Source: Acidobacteriota bacterium
Lineage (GTDB): Bacteria; Acidobacteriota; Terriglobia; UBA7540
Direction of reading: 5' to 3'
Assembly (NCBI GenBank): GCA_902812415.1
Contig: CADDZJ010000018.1
Span: 1 to 50,217 of the forward strand
DNA: 50,217 nt
In this document: in pieces, positions 8,155 through 17,400 of the stretch
Layout: each line of letters opens with the position of its first letter
Numbering within the stretch: position 1 is the stretch's first letter
The notes under the pieces: model-generated
Databases searched by the model: none
What the model saw: only the letters and a program-made list of their open reading frames with translations
What the model was told of the DNA's origin: nothing
Program-made: the position numbers and the translations under genes

Positions 8155-8331
8155 TCAATCTGCAGGCGCGAGCTCGTGCTCTTCTTCCGCGTGTCCGCAG
8201 CGCGAACAGAAAGCCTTCAGTTCAGGCGCGTCGCCTTCCAGAAACTCGTCAGTCTGATCGTAATTCCTCATTTCCATCGCGTACCCTGGGCAGTTGCAAC
8301 CTGGCGCAAGACACCGGCGTTTTATCGGCAT
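8155..8331 (-). CDS. Small Cys/His-rich putative zinc-binding protein
   Basis: A 58-codon gene whose start is fixed by an AAGGAG box 7 nt upstream of ATG 8331. The acidic product has five cysteines and two histidines arranged as two clusters: C7-x4-C-x-C near the N terminus and FCSRCGHAEEEH near the C terminus (C42, C45, H47, H52). That pattern strongly suggests one structural zinc site. It lies 119 nt downstream of the flavoprotein gene on the same strand. I do not recognise the family and assign no function. A longer frame from 8553 is the antisense shadow of the flavoprotein gene and is not used. Confidence 0.75.
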   Translation of the reverse strand: MPIKRRCLAPGCNCPGYAMEMRNYDQTDEFLEGDAPELKAFCSRCGHAEEEHELAPAD

Positions 8332-8450
8332 TTTCACACTCCTTGTGACGGACGGCTTTTCGGGGTTTGGATAAGAGCATGGTATGCGGTAAAGCGCCCG
8401 GCAGTCCATCAGGGATATTCCTGATGCCGGCAGGAACTTGGGAGTAGACC

Positions 8451-9878
8451 TTATCGGCTCGACATCAACCCCCGATCTCGAAGCGCGCGTCGCGCGGCGT
8501 AATAGCCGCACATTCCGTGGACTCCGCCGCCGGGCGGAGTCGAAGAGGAGCACAGATACAGGCCCTTGGCCGGAGTCGAATAGAGCCGGTAAGTAGGCCG
8601 CAAGAGCATCTGCCGAAAGTCGTGAACGCCTCCGTTAATACTGCCGCCGACGAGGTTGGCGTTATGCCGCTCCAGATCCTTAGGGCTCATCATGTGCCGG
8701 GCCAGCGCCCGCTGGCGGAAGCCGGGTGCAAACCGCTCGATCTGGCCCTCGATGGCCTCAACCATCGGCCCGTGAAATCCGTTGGGCACATGGCAATAAG
8801 CCCACGCGGTGTGCTTGCCTTCCGGCGCGCGGCTAGGGTCAAACAGGCTCGGCTGCGCGAGAATGACAAACGGCCTGGCATTGACTTCGTTGCGCCATAC
8901 GGCGCTTTCCGATCGCGCAATTTCTTCCAGGGAGCCGCCCAAGTGAACTGTTCCGGCGGTCGCGCACTCCGAAGCGCGCCAGGGAATGGGGCCGTCGAGC
9001 GCCCAATCCATTTTGTAGATTCCGGGACCGTATCGATAACGCGTCAAGCTGCGGCGGAAAGGCTCCGGAAATCTCTGGCCGGCGATGGCAAGAAGCTGCC
9101 GCGGGGTGACATCGAGAAGCGCCAGGGCGCTGCCCGATATCTGGTCGATGGAGTCCACGCGCGCGCCCGTCTGGATTTGGCCGCCCAGCAACTGCAAATA
9201 ACCCGCTAGGGCGCTTGCGATCTGTCCGGAGCCGCCGCGCGGAATGGGCCACCCCACCGCATGCGCCGCAGCGGCAAGAACCAGCGCGAAGGCGGCGCTG
9301 GGCTTCTGTTCAAGCGGCAGCATCGAATGCGCCGCAAGGCCGGCGAACAATGCGCGAGCCCGCTCGCCGCGAAACAGGCTTTCTGCCGCGCTTTTCGCGT
9401 CGCGCCAAGCGATCCATCCAAATCGGGCCCAAGCCCAGGGATGGCGCGGAAACCGCGGCGGTGCCAGAAGATCGCGCGCGAGAAGGGGCCATCGCTCAAC
9501 CAGCGGCTGCATGAGTTTACGGTAAGCGGCGCCATCCGCGCCGAGCGAATCGCAAGTCGCTTGAAGCGAAGGCTGCAGGAGCACGGCTGTGCCGTCATCC
9601 AGAGGATGGGCTAGCGCAGCCGGCGGATCAATCCATTCCAGGCCGTGCTCGCGCAAGGGGAGCCGACTGAAGAAGGGCGAAGAGACGGCCAGCGGATGGA
9701 CGGCGGAACAAACATCGTGGACGAAGCCCGGCAAGGTGAATTCCCGGCACTGAGCGCCCCCGCCCATCGTTGCCTGCGCTTCCATCACCAGGACCGAGAG
9801 GCCTGCGCGCGCGAGTTCGATGGCCGCCGCAAGCCCGTTCGGCCCCGATCCGACTACCGTCGCTTCATAACGCTGCAT
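8451..9878 (-). CDS. Phytoene desaturase-like FAD/NAD(P)-dependent oxidoreductase
   Basis: A 475-residue flavoprotein with an N-terminal Rossmann dinucleotide site, VVGSGPNGLAAAIELARAG (residues 8-26). The acidic residue at the end of the second strand is in VMEAQ. A GGAQCREF segment follows. The C-terminal FAD motif of the CrtI/PYROXD2-type family is seen as LYLCSSSTPPGGGVHGMCGYYAA (quoted in part: SSSTPPGGGVHGMCG, about residues 445-460). Family members are carotenoid desaturases and related oxidoreductases. No other carotenoid gene (crtB, crtY) is nearby, so the substrate cannot be predicted. ATG 9878 is the natural start; an AGGAG lies rather far upstream (about 14 nt). Confidence 0.85.
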   Translation of the reverse strand: MQRYEATVVGSGPNGLAAAIELARAGLSVLVMEAQATMGGGAQCREFTLPGFVHDVCSAVHPLAVSSPFFSRLPLREHGLEWIDPPAALAHPLDDGTAVLLQPSLQATCDSLGADGAAYRKLMQPLVERWPLLARDLLAPPRFPRHPWAWARFGWIAWRDAKSAAESLFRGERARALFAGLAAHSMLPLEQKPSAAFALVLAAAAHAVGWPIPRGGSGQIASALAGYLQLLGGQIQTGARVDSIDQISGSALALLDVTPRQLLAIAGQRFPEPFRRSLTRYRYGPGIYKMDWALDGPIPWRASECATAGTVHLGGSLEEIARSESAVWRNEVNARPFVILAQPSLFDPSRAPEGKHTAWAYCHVPNGFHGPMVEAIEGQIERFAPGFRQRALARHMMSPKDLERHNANLVGGSINGGVHDFRQMLLRPTYRLYSTPAKGLYLCSSSTPPGGGVHGMCGYYAARRALRDRGLMSSR

Positions 9879-10563
9879 TGTTTTCTACCGCTGCTCCTGC
9901 AAGGATATGCCCACGATTCTATCGGACTGGCATCCGTCGTCCGTCATGTTGAGACTTCGGGTTGTCATCCTGAATTCTCCCCCTGTCATTACTGAGCGAC
10001 AGCGAAGAATCCCCGTGTTTGTTTGCGTCTTTTAATATAGGGATTTTTCGCTGCGCTACGCTTAGAATGATAGGTTTCGGCTTGGGATAAACTCCCCGAA
10101 GCAAGCCAGTCCAAATTAACTTCCACTACATATTTCATAATATGAAAAATATGAGTGTAAAACTTATATAGTTAGGGTTCGTTCCGCAAAAACTATTTGC
10201 AATGTGTCCCTGCCAAGTCCATGCCCGCTTGGCGAGCTAGAGTGCCATGCCAAAACATGATCTGTTGATTCCAAAGACTGATTAAGGTTCGTTGAAAGAA
10301 TTTTAGTCTTCGCCTGCCCTCCAATACCTTGAGCGCTGTCTGCCCGGGTGCGCTGACTGCCCGCTCGATAATCCTTTTCTCGCTCCTTGTAGTGGAAGGT
10401 CTTATCATGCTTGCCGCAAAATTTTTTCCGGGGCTGGTTCGGTGAAAACCGACGCGCGCGATCCCATGGATAGTCTACATTTATAGCCTATTCTGGTCAA
10501 GGTCTGAATGGTTTTGTGTGGAGTCGGCCGTGGCAGGACGAGCGCAGGGAGAAGCGCAGGGGG
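9879..10563. other. Gene-free spacer with a repeat and an A/T-rich segment
   Basis: This 685-nt region contains one copy of the GTCATTCTGAG palindromic repeat (9963-10074). It also holds an A/T-rich segment (about 10110-10190) with an imperfect palindrome around 10131-10155 (CATATTTCAT and ATGAAAAATATG). The 71-codon open frame at 10193-10408 (minus) has no recognisable domain or ribosome-binding site, and I do not call it a gene. Confidence 0.5.
9963..10074. repeat. GTCATTCTGAG palindromic repeat, copy 1
   Basis: Degenerate inverted repeat. The left arm (TGTCATTACTGAGCGACAGC, then GAAGAATCCCCG) and the right arm (GGGATTTTTCGCTGCGCTAC, then TTAGAATGATAGG) are separated by a short A/T-rich centre. 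It matches the family found at a dozen other places in the window. Confidence 0.75.
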
Positions 10564-11211
10564 TCAAGCATCCACGATGCCTTGCCGTACAGCGTAGCGG
10601 ACGAGTTCGCTGAAGCTTTGGAGGTTGAGCCTGGACATGATCTGGGTGCGATGCGCCTCCACGGTCTTCACCGAAATGCCCAGCGCCGCCGCCACTTCTT
10701 TGTTGGTTTTGCCTAAAGCGAGAAGGCGAACCACGGTGCGCTGCCGCGCGGTGAGGGGCGACCGGCCATCTGTGGGCCGCGAGGAGTCCTTGAGATATCC
10801 TTCGATGAGCATTTCCGTCAGGGTGGAACTGAGGAACGTCTTGTGCTGGGTGAGCGATTCGATGGCCGCGAGCAGATTGCGATCGAGGTCGGATTTCAGG
10901 ACAAAAGCGCGCGCGCCCGCTTTCATGACCTCTCGCGCCATTTCTTCAGATTCATGCATGCTGAGGACGACCACCTCGCATTCCGGCATGGCGCCCCGGA
11001 TATAGCGCGTGGCTTCCAGCCCGTTCATCTCGGGCATGGAAATATCCATCACAATCGTGTCCGGCTTCAGCCGCTTGGCCTGCTCGATGGCTTCCTTCCC
11101 GTTCACGGCTTCACCGCACACGTGCCACCCCGGACGGCTTTCCAGAAGCGCCCGCACGCCCCTCCGGACAAGGCTGTGATCGTCTGCAATCAGGATGCGC
11201 AGTGGTTTCAT
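10564..11211 (-). CDS. NarL-type response regulator
   Basis: A 215-residue response regulator: receiver domain (about residues 4-120) with ADDHS, phosphoacceptor Asp in VMDISMPEMNG and Lys in FVLKSD, followed by a LuxR-type helix-turn-helix (LTARQRTVVRLLALGKTNKEVA, quoted in part; SVKTVEAHRTQIMSRL). The start is ATG 11211, since an AGGAG sits 6 nt upstream; a TTG at 11217 is too close to that box. It is divergent from the GAF-PAS kinase gene at 11905, across a 693-nt spacer full of repeats, which makes that kinase the most likely partner. It is clearly paralogous to the regulator at 7123. Confidence 0.92.
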   Translation of the reverse strand: MKPLRILIADDHSLVRRGVRALLESRPGWHVCGEAVNGKEAIEQAKRLKPDTIVMDISMPEMNGLEATRYIRGAMPECEVVVLSMHESEEMAREVMKAGARAFVLKSDLDRNLLAAIESLTQHKTFLSSTLTEMLIEGYLKDSSRPTDGRSPLTARQRTVVRLLALGKTNKEVAAALGISVKTVEAHRTQIMSRLNLQSFSELVRYAVRQGIVDA

Positions 11212-11349
11212 AGTCAACTCCTGCCAGACTATTGGTGGCCCACCGGTTCTTAAGTGCCCTCTATTTTACTGGCAATCGAACGAGATAGCGATGACCTTTC
11301 TTTGACCGTTGCTGAAAACCTTGCATCTGCCATTCCCCTGTCTTTGTCT

Positions 11350-11368
11350 GTCATTCTGAGGAGCCGAA
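11350..11368. repeat. GTCATTCTGAG repeat, single half-arm
   Basis: GTCATTCTGAGGAGCCGAA is the outer part of the GAGGAGCC-type arm seen in full copies at 18550, 18882 and 32588. No matching right arm follows. Confidence 0.6.
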
Positions 11369-11464
11369 AAACCAGTGATCAGTGACAAGTAATGAGCAAA
11401 GAATCAATCTGAGGTTCTGGTTGCTTTTTCTCGTCACTCGTCCGGAGCTGTGAAAAAATCTCGC

Positions 11465-11531
11465 TGTAGCGGCGGTCTGTGATCGCCGGGTTTTGGTTTT
11501 CAAAAACTTCGGCGAACATAGTTCGCCGCTA
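11465..11531. repeat. Inverted repeat with GTAGCGGCG / CGCCGCTAC ends
   Basis: The ends (GTAGCGGCG and CGCCGCTAC) are complementary, and inner ATCGCCGG / CGGCGA segments partly pair, giving a nested stem around a T-rich then A-rich centre. A related CCGCTACAA fragment occurs near 14393. This looks like another small dispersed repeat family. Confidence 0.5.
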
Positions 11532-11671
11532 CAACTGCGCGGATTATTCGAGCCCTGCCAAAGCATATTGTCCGCCAAATGCCCGGCGGAAGGAATCAGG
11601 CAAACTTTGGAGAGGGCAGGGAAAATGGCCCGATGCGCGGCAGGGCGACGGGGTTGATTTCCGACGCGTGG

Positions 11672-11691
11672 ATTCCCGCTTGCGCGGGAAT
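11672..11691. repeat. dRS3-like palindrome ATTCCC-N8-GGGAAT
   Basis: The 20-bp sequence is ATTCCC, GCTTGCGC, GGGAAT. It fits the dRS3 consensus known from Neisseria (ATTCCC-N8-GGGAAT) and folds into an 8-bp stem with a 4-nt loop. It is followed by TGACC as in similar repeats elsewhere. Whether it is a phage-type integration site here is unknown. Confidence 0.7.
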
Positions 11692-11904
11692 GACCGTTAC
11701 AGGATTTCAGCAACGTGGCGGGTTTTCTGTGCACCAGCGCCGGGCGGTTTCCAGGTCTAACGCCAGCGTCTGTTGCTCGGCTTGATGGTGCACAACTATA
11801 ATAATGGAGGTTTGTCAGGGAGTTATCAGGGGCGACGAAGAACCCTGCATTTTTCCATAAATTTCCGGTCGTGTATTCATCGCATCGAAAGTTGGGAGAA
11901 GCCC

Positions 11905-13617
11905 ATGAGCGCCAGTCACTCGTCGCAGGATGTCAGTTCTGTCGAAGATATTCTGATTACGCCACAGCTTTTCTCCCGGAATTCCCGACCGCCTGATCTA
12001 ACCGGGGAAAACCGAGCCCTGGTGGCTCTTGCGCACGAAGCCGCCCAAAATCCCAAATCCTTAATTCAAAAACTGGTGGAGATCACCGCCGAGCTTTGTC
12101 ATGCGGGGAGCGCCGGCATCAGTTTGCTGGAAAATTCTCCCACCGGCACGGTCTTCCGTTGGCGCGCCGTGGCCGGCCAGCTTGCGGCCTATCAGGGAAC
12201 GTCCACCCCGCGCGACGCCTGTTCCTGCGGCGTCTGTCTCGATCGCCGATCCCCTCAGCTTTTTTACCGCCCGGGGCGGTACTTCAATTATTTCGAGAGA
12301 GTCGAACCTTCGATCCATGAGGCGCTGGTGGTGCCCATTTCGAGCGGACGGAATTTTTTAGGCACTCTCTGGGCGGCGACTCACGACGAAGAGCACAAGT
12401 TTGACGCTGAGGATTTGCGCCTGATGAGCCACCTGGCCGAATTCAGCGGCGCCGCACTGCAACTCCTGCGGTCGATCCAAAGCGTATCCCAGGCCAAAAG
12501 GGAACTCGAGGACCGCATCCAGCAAAGAACTCTTGCCCTGTATAACGAGAAGAGGTTCAACGAGGATCTGATCAACTGCATCCTGGATGGGGTTTTTGCT
12601 TTCGACCTCGAGTGCCGCTGCACGATATGGAATCCCGCCATGAAAAAAATCCTGCGCGTTTCCCGAGATGAGATCCTGGGCAAGAACGTTTTTGAGGTGT
12701 TTCCATTCCTGAAAGAAACCGGCGAGGAGGCGTATTTTCATAAGGCGCTTTGCGGCGAAAGCGCTATTGCCAAAGGCCGGGTGTTTGAAATTCCAGAAAC
12801 CGGCGAGCAGCGATTCTTTGACGTGCATTATTGCCCCATCTGGCGGGAGACCGAATTGGGAAAGGGCGAACGTCAGATCATCGGCGGGCTGGGATTGGTG
12901 AAGGACATCACCGAACGGAAGCTTGCGGAGGATTCCTTGCGCGAACTTTCCGGGCGGCTTCTGCAGTTGCAGGATGAAGAGCGGCGGCGAATCGCCCGCG
13001 ACCTGCACGACAGCACCTCTCAAACCATCGCCGCGTTGATGCTGCAATTGAAGGCCTTGCAGAATTCCCTGCGCCTGCGCGACTCCCAAAAGCAGGGCGC
13101 TCTCGAGGAGTGCATGCGCCTGGCGGAGCAGTGCGGATCGGAAATCCGCACCGTTTCCTATCTTCTGCATCCGCCCATGCTCGACGAGGCGGGCCTCAAT
13201 TCGGCCCTGCGCTGGTACGTGCGAGGCTTTGCGGAAAGAAGCGGCATTGACGTGAGTATCCACGTGGCGCCTGAACTCCAGCGGCTGCCGCAGGAGATTG
13301 AGATTGCTCTTTTCCGAGTCATCCAGGAAGCTCTGGCCAACATTCACCGGCATTCCGGAAGCCCGACGGCGGATATCCGCATTGCGCTGACCTCCAAAGA
13401 ACTGGTGCTTGAGATCAAAGATCAGGGCCGCGGGATGCCCCCGGAGGTGGCGCAACAGAAGGGCGGGCGGCTGGGCGTGGGGATTCGGGGAATGCGGGAG
13501 CGAGTGCGGCAACTGGGCGGAGAACTTTATATCTGTTCGGGCCGGGAAGGGGCGACCGTCCGCGTGAACCTGCCGCTGGCGCCTGAAAAGGCGCGCGCCG
13601 CTTCCGAGAGCGCGTGA
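11905..13617 (+). CDS. GAF-PAS sensor histidine kinase, NarX-like (HisKA_3)
   Basis: A soluble sensor kinase of about 570 residues with no membrane segment. Domains in order: GAF (about 45-195), a short coiled coil, PAS (about 210-345, ending in the PAC-like LVKDITERKLAE), HisKA_3 dimerisation domain with the phospho-His in RRRIARDLHDST (about 360-375), and HATPase_c with N-box NIHRHSGS and glycine box GVGIRGMRER. Kinases of this class phosphorylate NarL-type regulators; one is encoded divergently at 10564-11211. ATG 11905 is chosen because GGGAGAA lies just upstream and the longer frame from 11773 adds unrelated residues. Ligand and signal are unknown; the Cys-rich part of GAF (DACSCGVCLD) could bind a metal, cluster or cofactor. 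Confidence 0.9.
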   Translation: MSASHSSQDVSSVEDILITPQLFSRNSRPPDLTGENRALVALAHEAAQNPKSLIQKLVEITAELCHAGSAGISLLENSPTGTVFRWRAVAGQLAAYQGTSTPRDACSCGVCLDRRSPQLFYRPGRYFNYFERVEPSIHEALVVPISSGRNFLGTLWAATHDEEHKFDAEDLRLMSHLAEFSGAALQLLRSIQSVSQAKRELEDRIQQRTLALYNEKRFNEDLINCILDGVFAFDLECRCTIWNPAMKKILRVSRDEILGKNVFEVFPFLKETGEEAYFHKALCGESAIAKGRVFEIPETGEQRFFDVHYCPIWRETELGKGERQIIGGLGLVKDITERKLAEDSLRELSGRLLQLQDEERRRIARDLHDSTSQTIAALMLQLKALQNSLRLRDSQKQGALEECMRLAEQCGSEIRTVSYLLHPPMLDEAGLNSALRWYVRGFAERSGIDVSIHVAPELQRLPQEIEIALFRVIQEALANIHRHSGSPTADIRIALTSKELVLEIKDQGRGMPPEVAQQKGGRLGVGIRGMRERVRQLGGELYICSGREGATVRVNLPLAPEKARAASESA

Positions 13618-13658
13618 ACATCTGGCAGGCTGACCTGTCTTTCTGTGTCCTGCCACTC

Positions 13659-13798
13659 CGTCATTCTGAGTGAAACGCAACGAAGCGAAGAATCCCCGTA
13701 TTTCGGCTTTGAGCAAACTCCGCGAAGCATCTCCATTCGCTGAAAAACAAAATACAGGGATTCTTCCGCCTCGCTTCGCTCGGCGTCAGAATGACAGA
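13659..13798. repeat. GTCATTCTGAG palindromic repeat, copy 2
   Basis: Full inverted repeat: left arm GTCATTCTGAGTGAAACG, then GAAGAATCCCCGTATTTC; right arm AATACAGGGATTCTTCC, then GTCAGAATGACAG. The central part contains an ACTCCGCGAAGCATCTCC segment that partly recurs near 14310 and 19979. Confidence 0.8.
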
Positions 13799-13867
13799 GT
13801 GGAGGCTCTGTGCTCGGAATGGAGGGCGTTGCTCAGCGTTACAATCTGAAGGTGAGACCCTTCCCCC

Positions 13868-13910
13868 TGTCATTCTGAGCGAGCGCAGCACAGCGAAGAA
13901 TCACCGTATT
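13868..13910. repeat. GTCATTCTGAG repeat, left arm only, abutting a GIY-YIG gene
   Basis: One arm (TGTCATTCTGAGCGAGCGCA, then GCGAAGAATCACCGTATT). Its inner end overlaps the stop codon of the GIY-YIG gene at 13909-13911. The usual right arm is absent; the nuclease gene occupies the place where the centre of the palindrome would be. Confidence 0.75.
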
Positions 13911-14208
13911 ACTTTTTATCGAACCAATCCTCACTTAAGTCCCGCCAGGTGGGATTCTGCGAAACGATCAGAGCCGCTTTCCTGGCACGAAGCCAACCCT
14001 TGATTTGTTTCTCTCGCTGAATCGCAGCGCGAACTTCGCCGAACGTCTCAAAATAGACCAGCCGGTTCAGGTTGTACTGACTCGTAAATCCTGGAAGCAG
14101 CTTGCGCTGATGCTGAAGTACTCGTCGCTCAAGATTATAGGTGCCTCCGGTGTACAGAGTTCGGAACTTGCCGGCCATGATGTAGACATAGAAGGTCTTC
14201 ATGGGCAT
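13909..14208 (-). CDS. GIY-YIG nuclease domain protein (UPF0213/YhbQ type)
   Basis: A protein of about 99 residues consisting of a single GIY-YIG nuclease domain. The first strand pair reads YVYIM and YTGGT, in place of GIY and YIG. A conserved Arg follows in NLERRV, and the metal-binding Glu is in REKQIKGW. Family members are small stand-alone nucleases or relatives of homing endonucleases. ATG 14208 or 14202 can start it; no strong ribosome-binding site is visible. The gene lies in a repeat cluster: a single palindrome arm touches its stop codon and a full palindrome begins 26 nt upstream of its start. I infer an association with the repeat family, in the way RAYT transposases accompany REP sequences, but this is untested. 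Confidence 0.82.
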   Translation of the reverse strand: MPMKTFYVYIMAGKFRTLYTGGTYNLERRVLQHQRKLLPGFTSQYNLNRLVYFETFGEVRAAIQREKQIKGWLRARKAALIVSQNPTWRDLSEDWFDKK

Positions 14209-14233
14209 CACACTCAGTCGCTGAGCCTTTCAT

Positions 14234-14366
14234 CTGTCATTCCAAATTCTCCCCGCGTAGCGAAGAATCCCCGTATTTGCATTGTTCTGTAAAGGCATAA
14301 ATGCTTCGCGGATTTTACCAAAATATCGGGATTCTTCGCTTCGCTGCGCTCGCTCAGAATGACAGA
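14234..14366. repeat. GTCATTCTGAG palindromic repeat, copy 3
   Basis: Full inverted repeat with left arm TGTCATTCCAAATTCTCCC, then GAAGAATCCCCGTATTTGC, and right arm ATCGGGATTCTTCGCTTCGC, then GCTCAGAATGACAG. It begins just upstream of the GIY-YIG start codon. A CCGCTACAA fragment of another repeat follows at about 14391, before the kinase stop codon at 14418. Confidence 0.8.
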
Positions 14367-14417
14367 ATGAGGGCGCTTCACTTGAAATGGCCGCTACAAC
14401 GCGGGGGGCGAGGGCCT

Positions 14418-17400
14418 TCAGGCTTTTGCGCCTGACAAAGGCAGGGTGGCCTTAATGGTTGTGCCGCGCGGGCCGGACTTAACAACAAGCTGCCCTCCCA
14501 GTTTTCTCACTCGCTCGCGCATTCCTGTGATGCCAACCCCGGCGCCGGGCCGTTCAGTCTGGCGGTCGTTCCAACTGCTTTGCGGCATGCCTTTGCCCTG
14601 ATCCTGCACTTCCATCTCGACATGGTTTTTGTCGCGGGTGATTTTGATGGCGGCGGTCGGGCTGCCGGAATGAAGATGAATGTTGGTGAGGCTTTCCTGA
14701 ACCAGGCGGTAGATGGCGGTTTCGACTTCAGCCGGCATGCGCCCCAGATCGTTGGGCGCATCCAGATCCACCTGAATGCCGCTGCGCTTGACAAAGCCTT
14801 CCACCAGCCATCGGATGGCCGGTCTCAGGCCCAGCTCATCGAGCAAGGGCGGGTGGAGCAAATAGGAAAGGGTTCGGACTTCGTTGGAACATTGCTTGGC
14901 GAACTCAATGCTTTCGGCGAGCGCTTTGCGAGCCGGGGGCTTCAAAGACCCCGCCGCTTTATGGACCACCGCGAGATTGGCCAGCAGCCCGGTCAGGCTG
15001 GAGCCGGTTGAATCGTGCAACTCGCGGGCAATCCGCTGCCGCTCTTCATCCTGCAACTGCACCAGCCGGGCGGAAAACTCCTGCAGCGACCGCTCGGCCT
15101 GTTTTCTCTCCGAGATATCGAGGACCACGTGTTCAAGGAAGGCCGCCTCGGCGCCGGGTAAATCGACCAGAATGGTATTCAGCAAGACCTCCATCGGCCT
15201 GCCATCCTTGCGGCGAAACCGCACTTCATAATCCGCCAGGCTGCCTCGGGATTGCAGTTGGGAGAGCATGTTTTCCCGCTCCGCCGCATCGAAGTGGAAG
15301 TCTGCCGCATTCAGGCGCATCACCTCTTCCGGTGAGTCATATCCCAGCATCCGGGCCATGGCCGGATTGCAGTCGAGGATCACGCCTTCGAGCGTCACGC
15401 GGCAGATGCCCGCCAGATTGCGCTCAAACAGGAGGCGATAACGGTTTTCGAGCGCCTTGGCCGCTTCCTCCGCGATCTTGCGCTTGGTGACGTCCTGAAT
15501 CGCAAGCAGAATCAATTCCGTGGCATGATCCTGGCGGATCTGACGGGCGTTCAAACGCATCATGCGGCGCCCGATGTTCGGGAAGTCGTGCTCCACTTCA
15601 AAGTCTTCGATCTCAGTCGCCTTCGGGAGGATATCTTCAAGGAGAGAGCGAAGCCGAGGGATGTTCCACTGCCCGTTGCCGAGTTCATAGATGAAGCGAT
15701 TCTCGGTTTCTTCCGGCGAGACCTGGAAAGTCTGGTAGAAGGCGGGATTCGCGCTCTTGACCCGGAGTTCGGCGTCCAGCACCAGGATGCTTTCCGGAAC
15801 GGTCTCGATAATGGCCTCCGCGTACCGGCGCGACCTGGAAACCTGCGATTTAAAGGCATCGATATTGGTCCAGGTCATCACCGCGCCATCGATTCGGTTG
15901 TCCGCCGTTTTATACGGGCGGATGCGCATCAGGTGCCAACGCCCCTGGCCATCCTGCACCTCCTGTTCTTTAACGGTGACGCTGTTGATCGCATCGAGGA
16001 TCAGCCGGTGCAGATCGGGGATGTTGAGGTTGATCTTGATGTCCGTGATGGGCCGCCCCACGTCGGTAGGGATCAGGTTGAGGATCTTTTCGACCAGGGG
16101 CGTGAAGCGCCGGATGCGAAGATCGTTGTCCAGCATGACAATGGGAATGTCCACGGCGCTCAGCAGGTTGACGAGGTCGTTGTTGGCGACGCTCAATTCC
16201 AGGTTGCGGTTCTGCAATTCTTCATTGAGCGTGGTGAGCTCTTCATTGGTGGACTGGAGTTCTTCCTTGGCCGTCTCCATCTCTTCATTGGTGCTTTGCA
16301 GTTCCTCGTTGCTCGAGAGAATTTCCTCATTGGCGGAGCGCAACTCTTCGTTGGTGGTCTCCTGCTTCTCGATAATGGACTGAAGGTGGGCCTTGGTCTG
16401 GGCCAGTTCCTGCTGCAATTGCCGGATGAGCTTTGCCTGGGCGTTGTCTTTCGCGGCCTTTCGCCCACGATCTGGTGCGAGCTCGGAGGGGGCAGGCCGC
16501 GTGGTGTCGTAGAAGAGAACCAGGAAGTAGGATCGCTTGGATCCCGGACCGTGCAGGGGCGCCACCTCAATGGCGGCCTCTCGCAGACTTCCATTGTGCC
16601 GGAACTGGATTCCCTCCTTGCGGATGGGAGTTCCTTCCGACTTCGCTTTATGGAGGGCGGCCCGCAACTCGAGGATAAGGCCCTCGCGAGCCATTTTGAG
16701 CAGGCTCAGGCTGGCCTGGCCGGGCGCAGGCTCCAGAAACGTTCCGGTGTGTCCCCGGAACTGGAGAATCTCAAAATCTTCGTTCACGATTACGCCAGCA
16801 GGCGTGTATTTGGAAAGAAGGAGCCGGTCGGCTTCTTTGAGAACGTCGAATCCGTTGGCCGATTCCTCATCTCTCCGAGCTGCGCCCCGCCCCCTTCCCA
16901 CCGGAAACTCGCTGCCAAACTCGAGCGGCCAGGGCGCCGAGGAGACGGACTTTTTTGCATAGATTTTGTGCTTCTTGTCGATCAAAGTGAAATGTTCCGA
17001 AAATCCGCCGATGGTTTCCGAGCTTCCCAGAATGAGGGTTCCGCCCGGCTTCAACGCGTAATGAAAAACAGAAATGACCTTCTTCTGCAGAATCGGCCCG
17101 AGATAGATCAATAAATTGCGGCAACTGATCAGATCGAGCTTGGAGAAGGGAGGATCTTTGGTGACATCCTGCCGGGCGAACACGCACATTTCGCGGATCG
17201 ACTTGCCAATCTGATAGCCTCGATCCACCTTGATGAAAAATCGCCGGAGGCGCTCCGGCGAGACTTCAGCCCGGATATTTTCCAGATAAACGCCCGCGCG
17301 AGCTTTCTCAACGGCCTGCTCGCTGATATCCGTGGCAAAGATCTGGATGGGAACGTGGAGAGAAGACTCGCCGAGAAATTCCAGCAGGCTGATGGCGATG

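Larger units (their letters stand above)
11212..11904. other. Spacer between divergent regulator and kinase genes, rich in repeats
   Basis: The 693-nt spacer should contain the promoters of both divergent genes, but I cannot pick convincing -35/-10 pairs. It holds a half-arm of the GTCATTCTGAG family (11350-11368) and an AGTGA-type repeat related to one at 20012-20196. It also holds an inverted repeat built on GTAGCGGCG / CGCCGCTAC (11465-11531) and a 20-bp dRS3-like palindrome (11672-11691). No convincing gene is present. Confidence 0.5.

Noticed and set aside
10193-10408. 71-codon minus-strand frame in the spacer before the second response regulator
   Set aside because: No ribosome-binding site, domain or conserved-looking feature.
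12358-13716. 452-codon minus-strand frame opposite the GAF-PAS kinase
   Set aside because: No recognisable motif; it overlaps an intact kinase and runs into a repeat.
15525-17114. 529-codon open frame on the plus strand opposite the CheB-CheR kinase
   Set aside because: It mirrors the repeated coiled-coil and PAS regions of the real gene and shows no independent domain.
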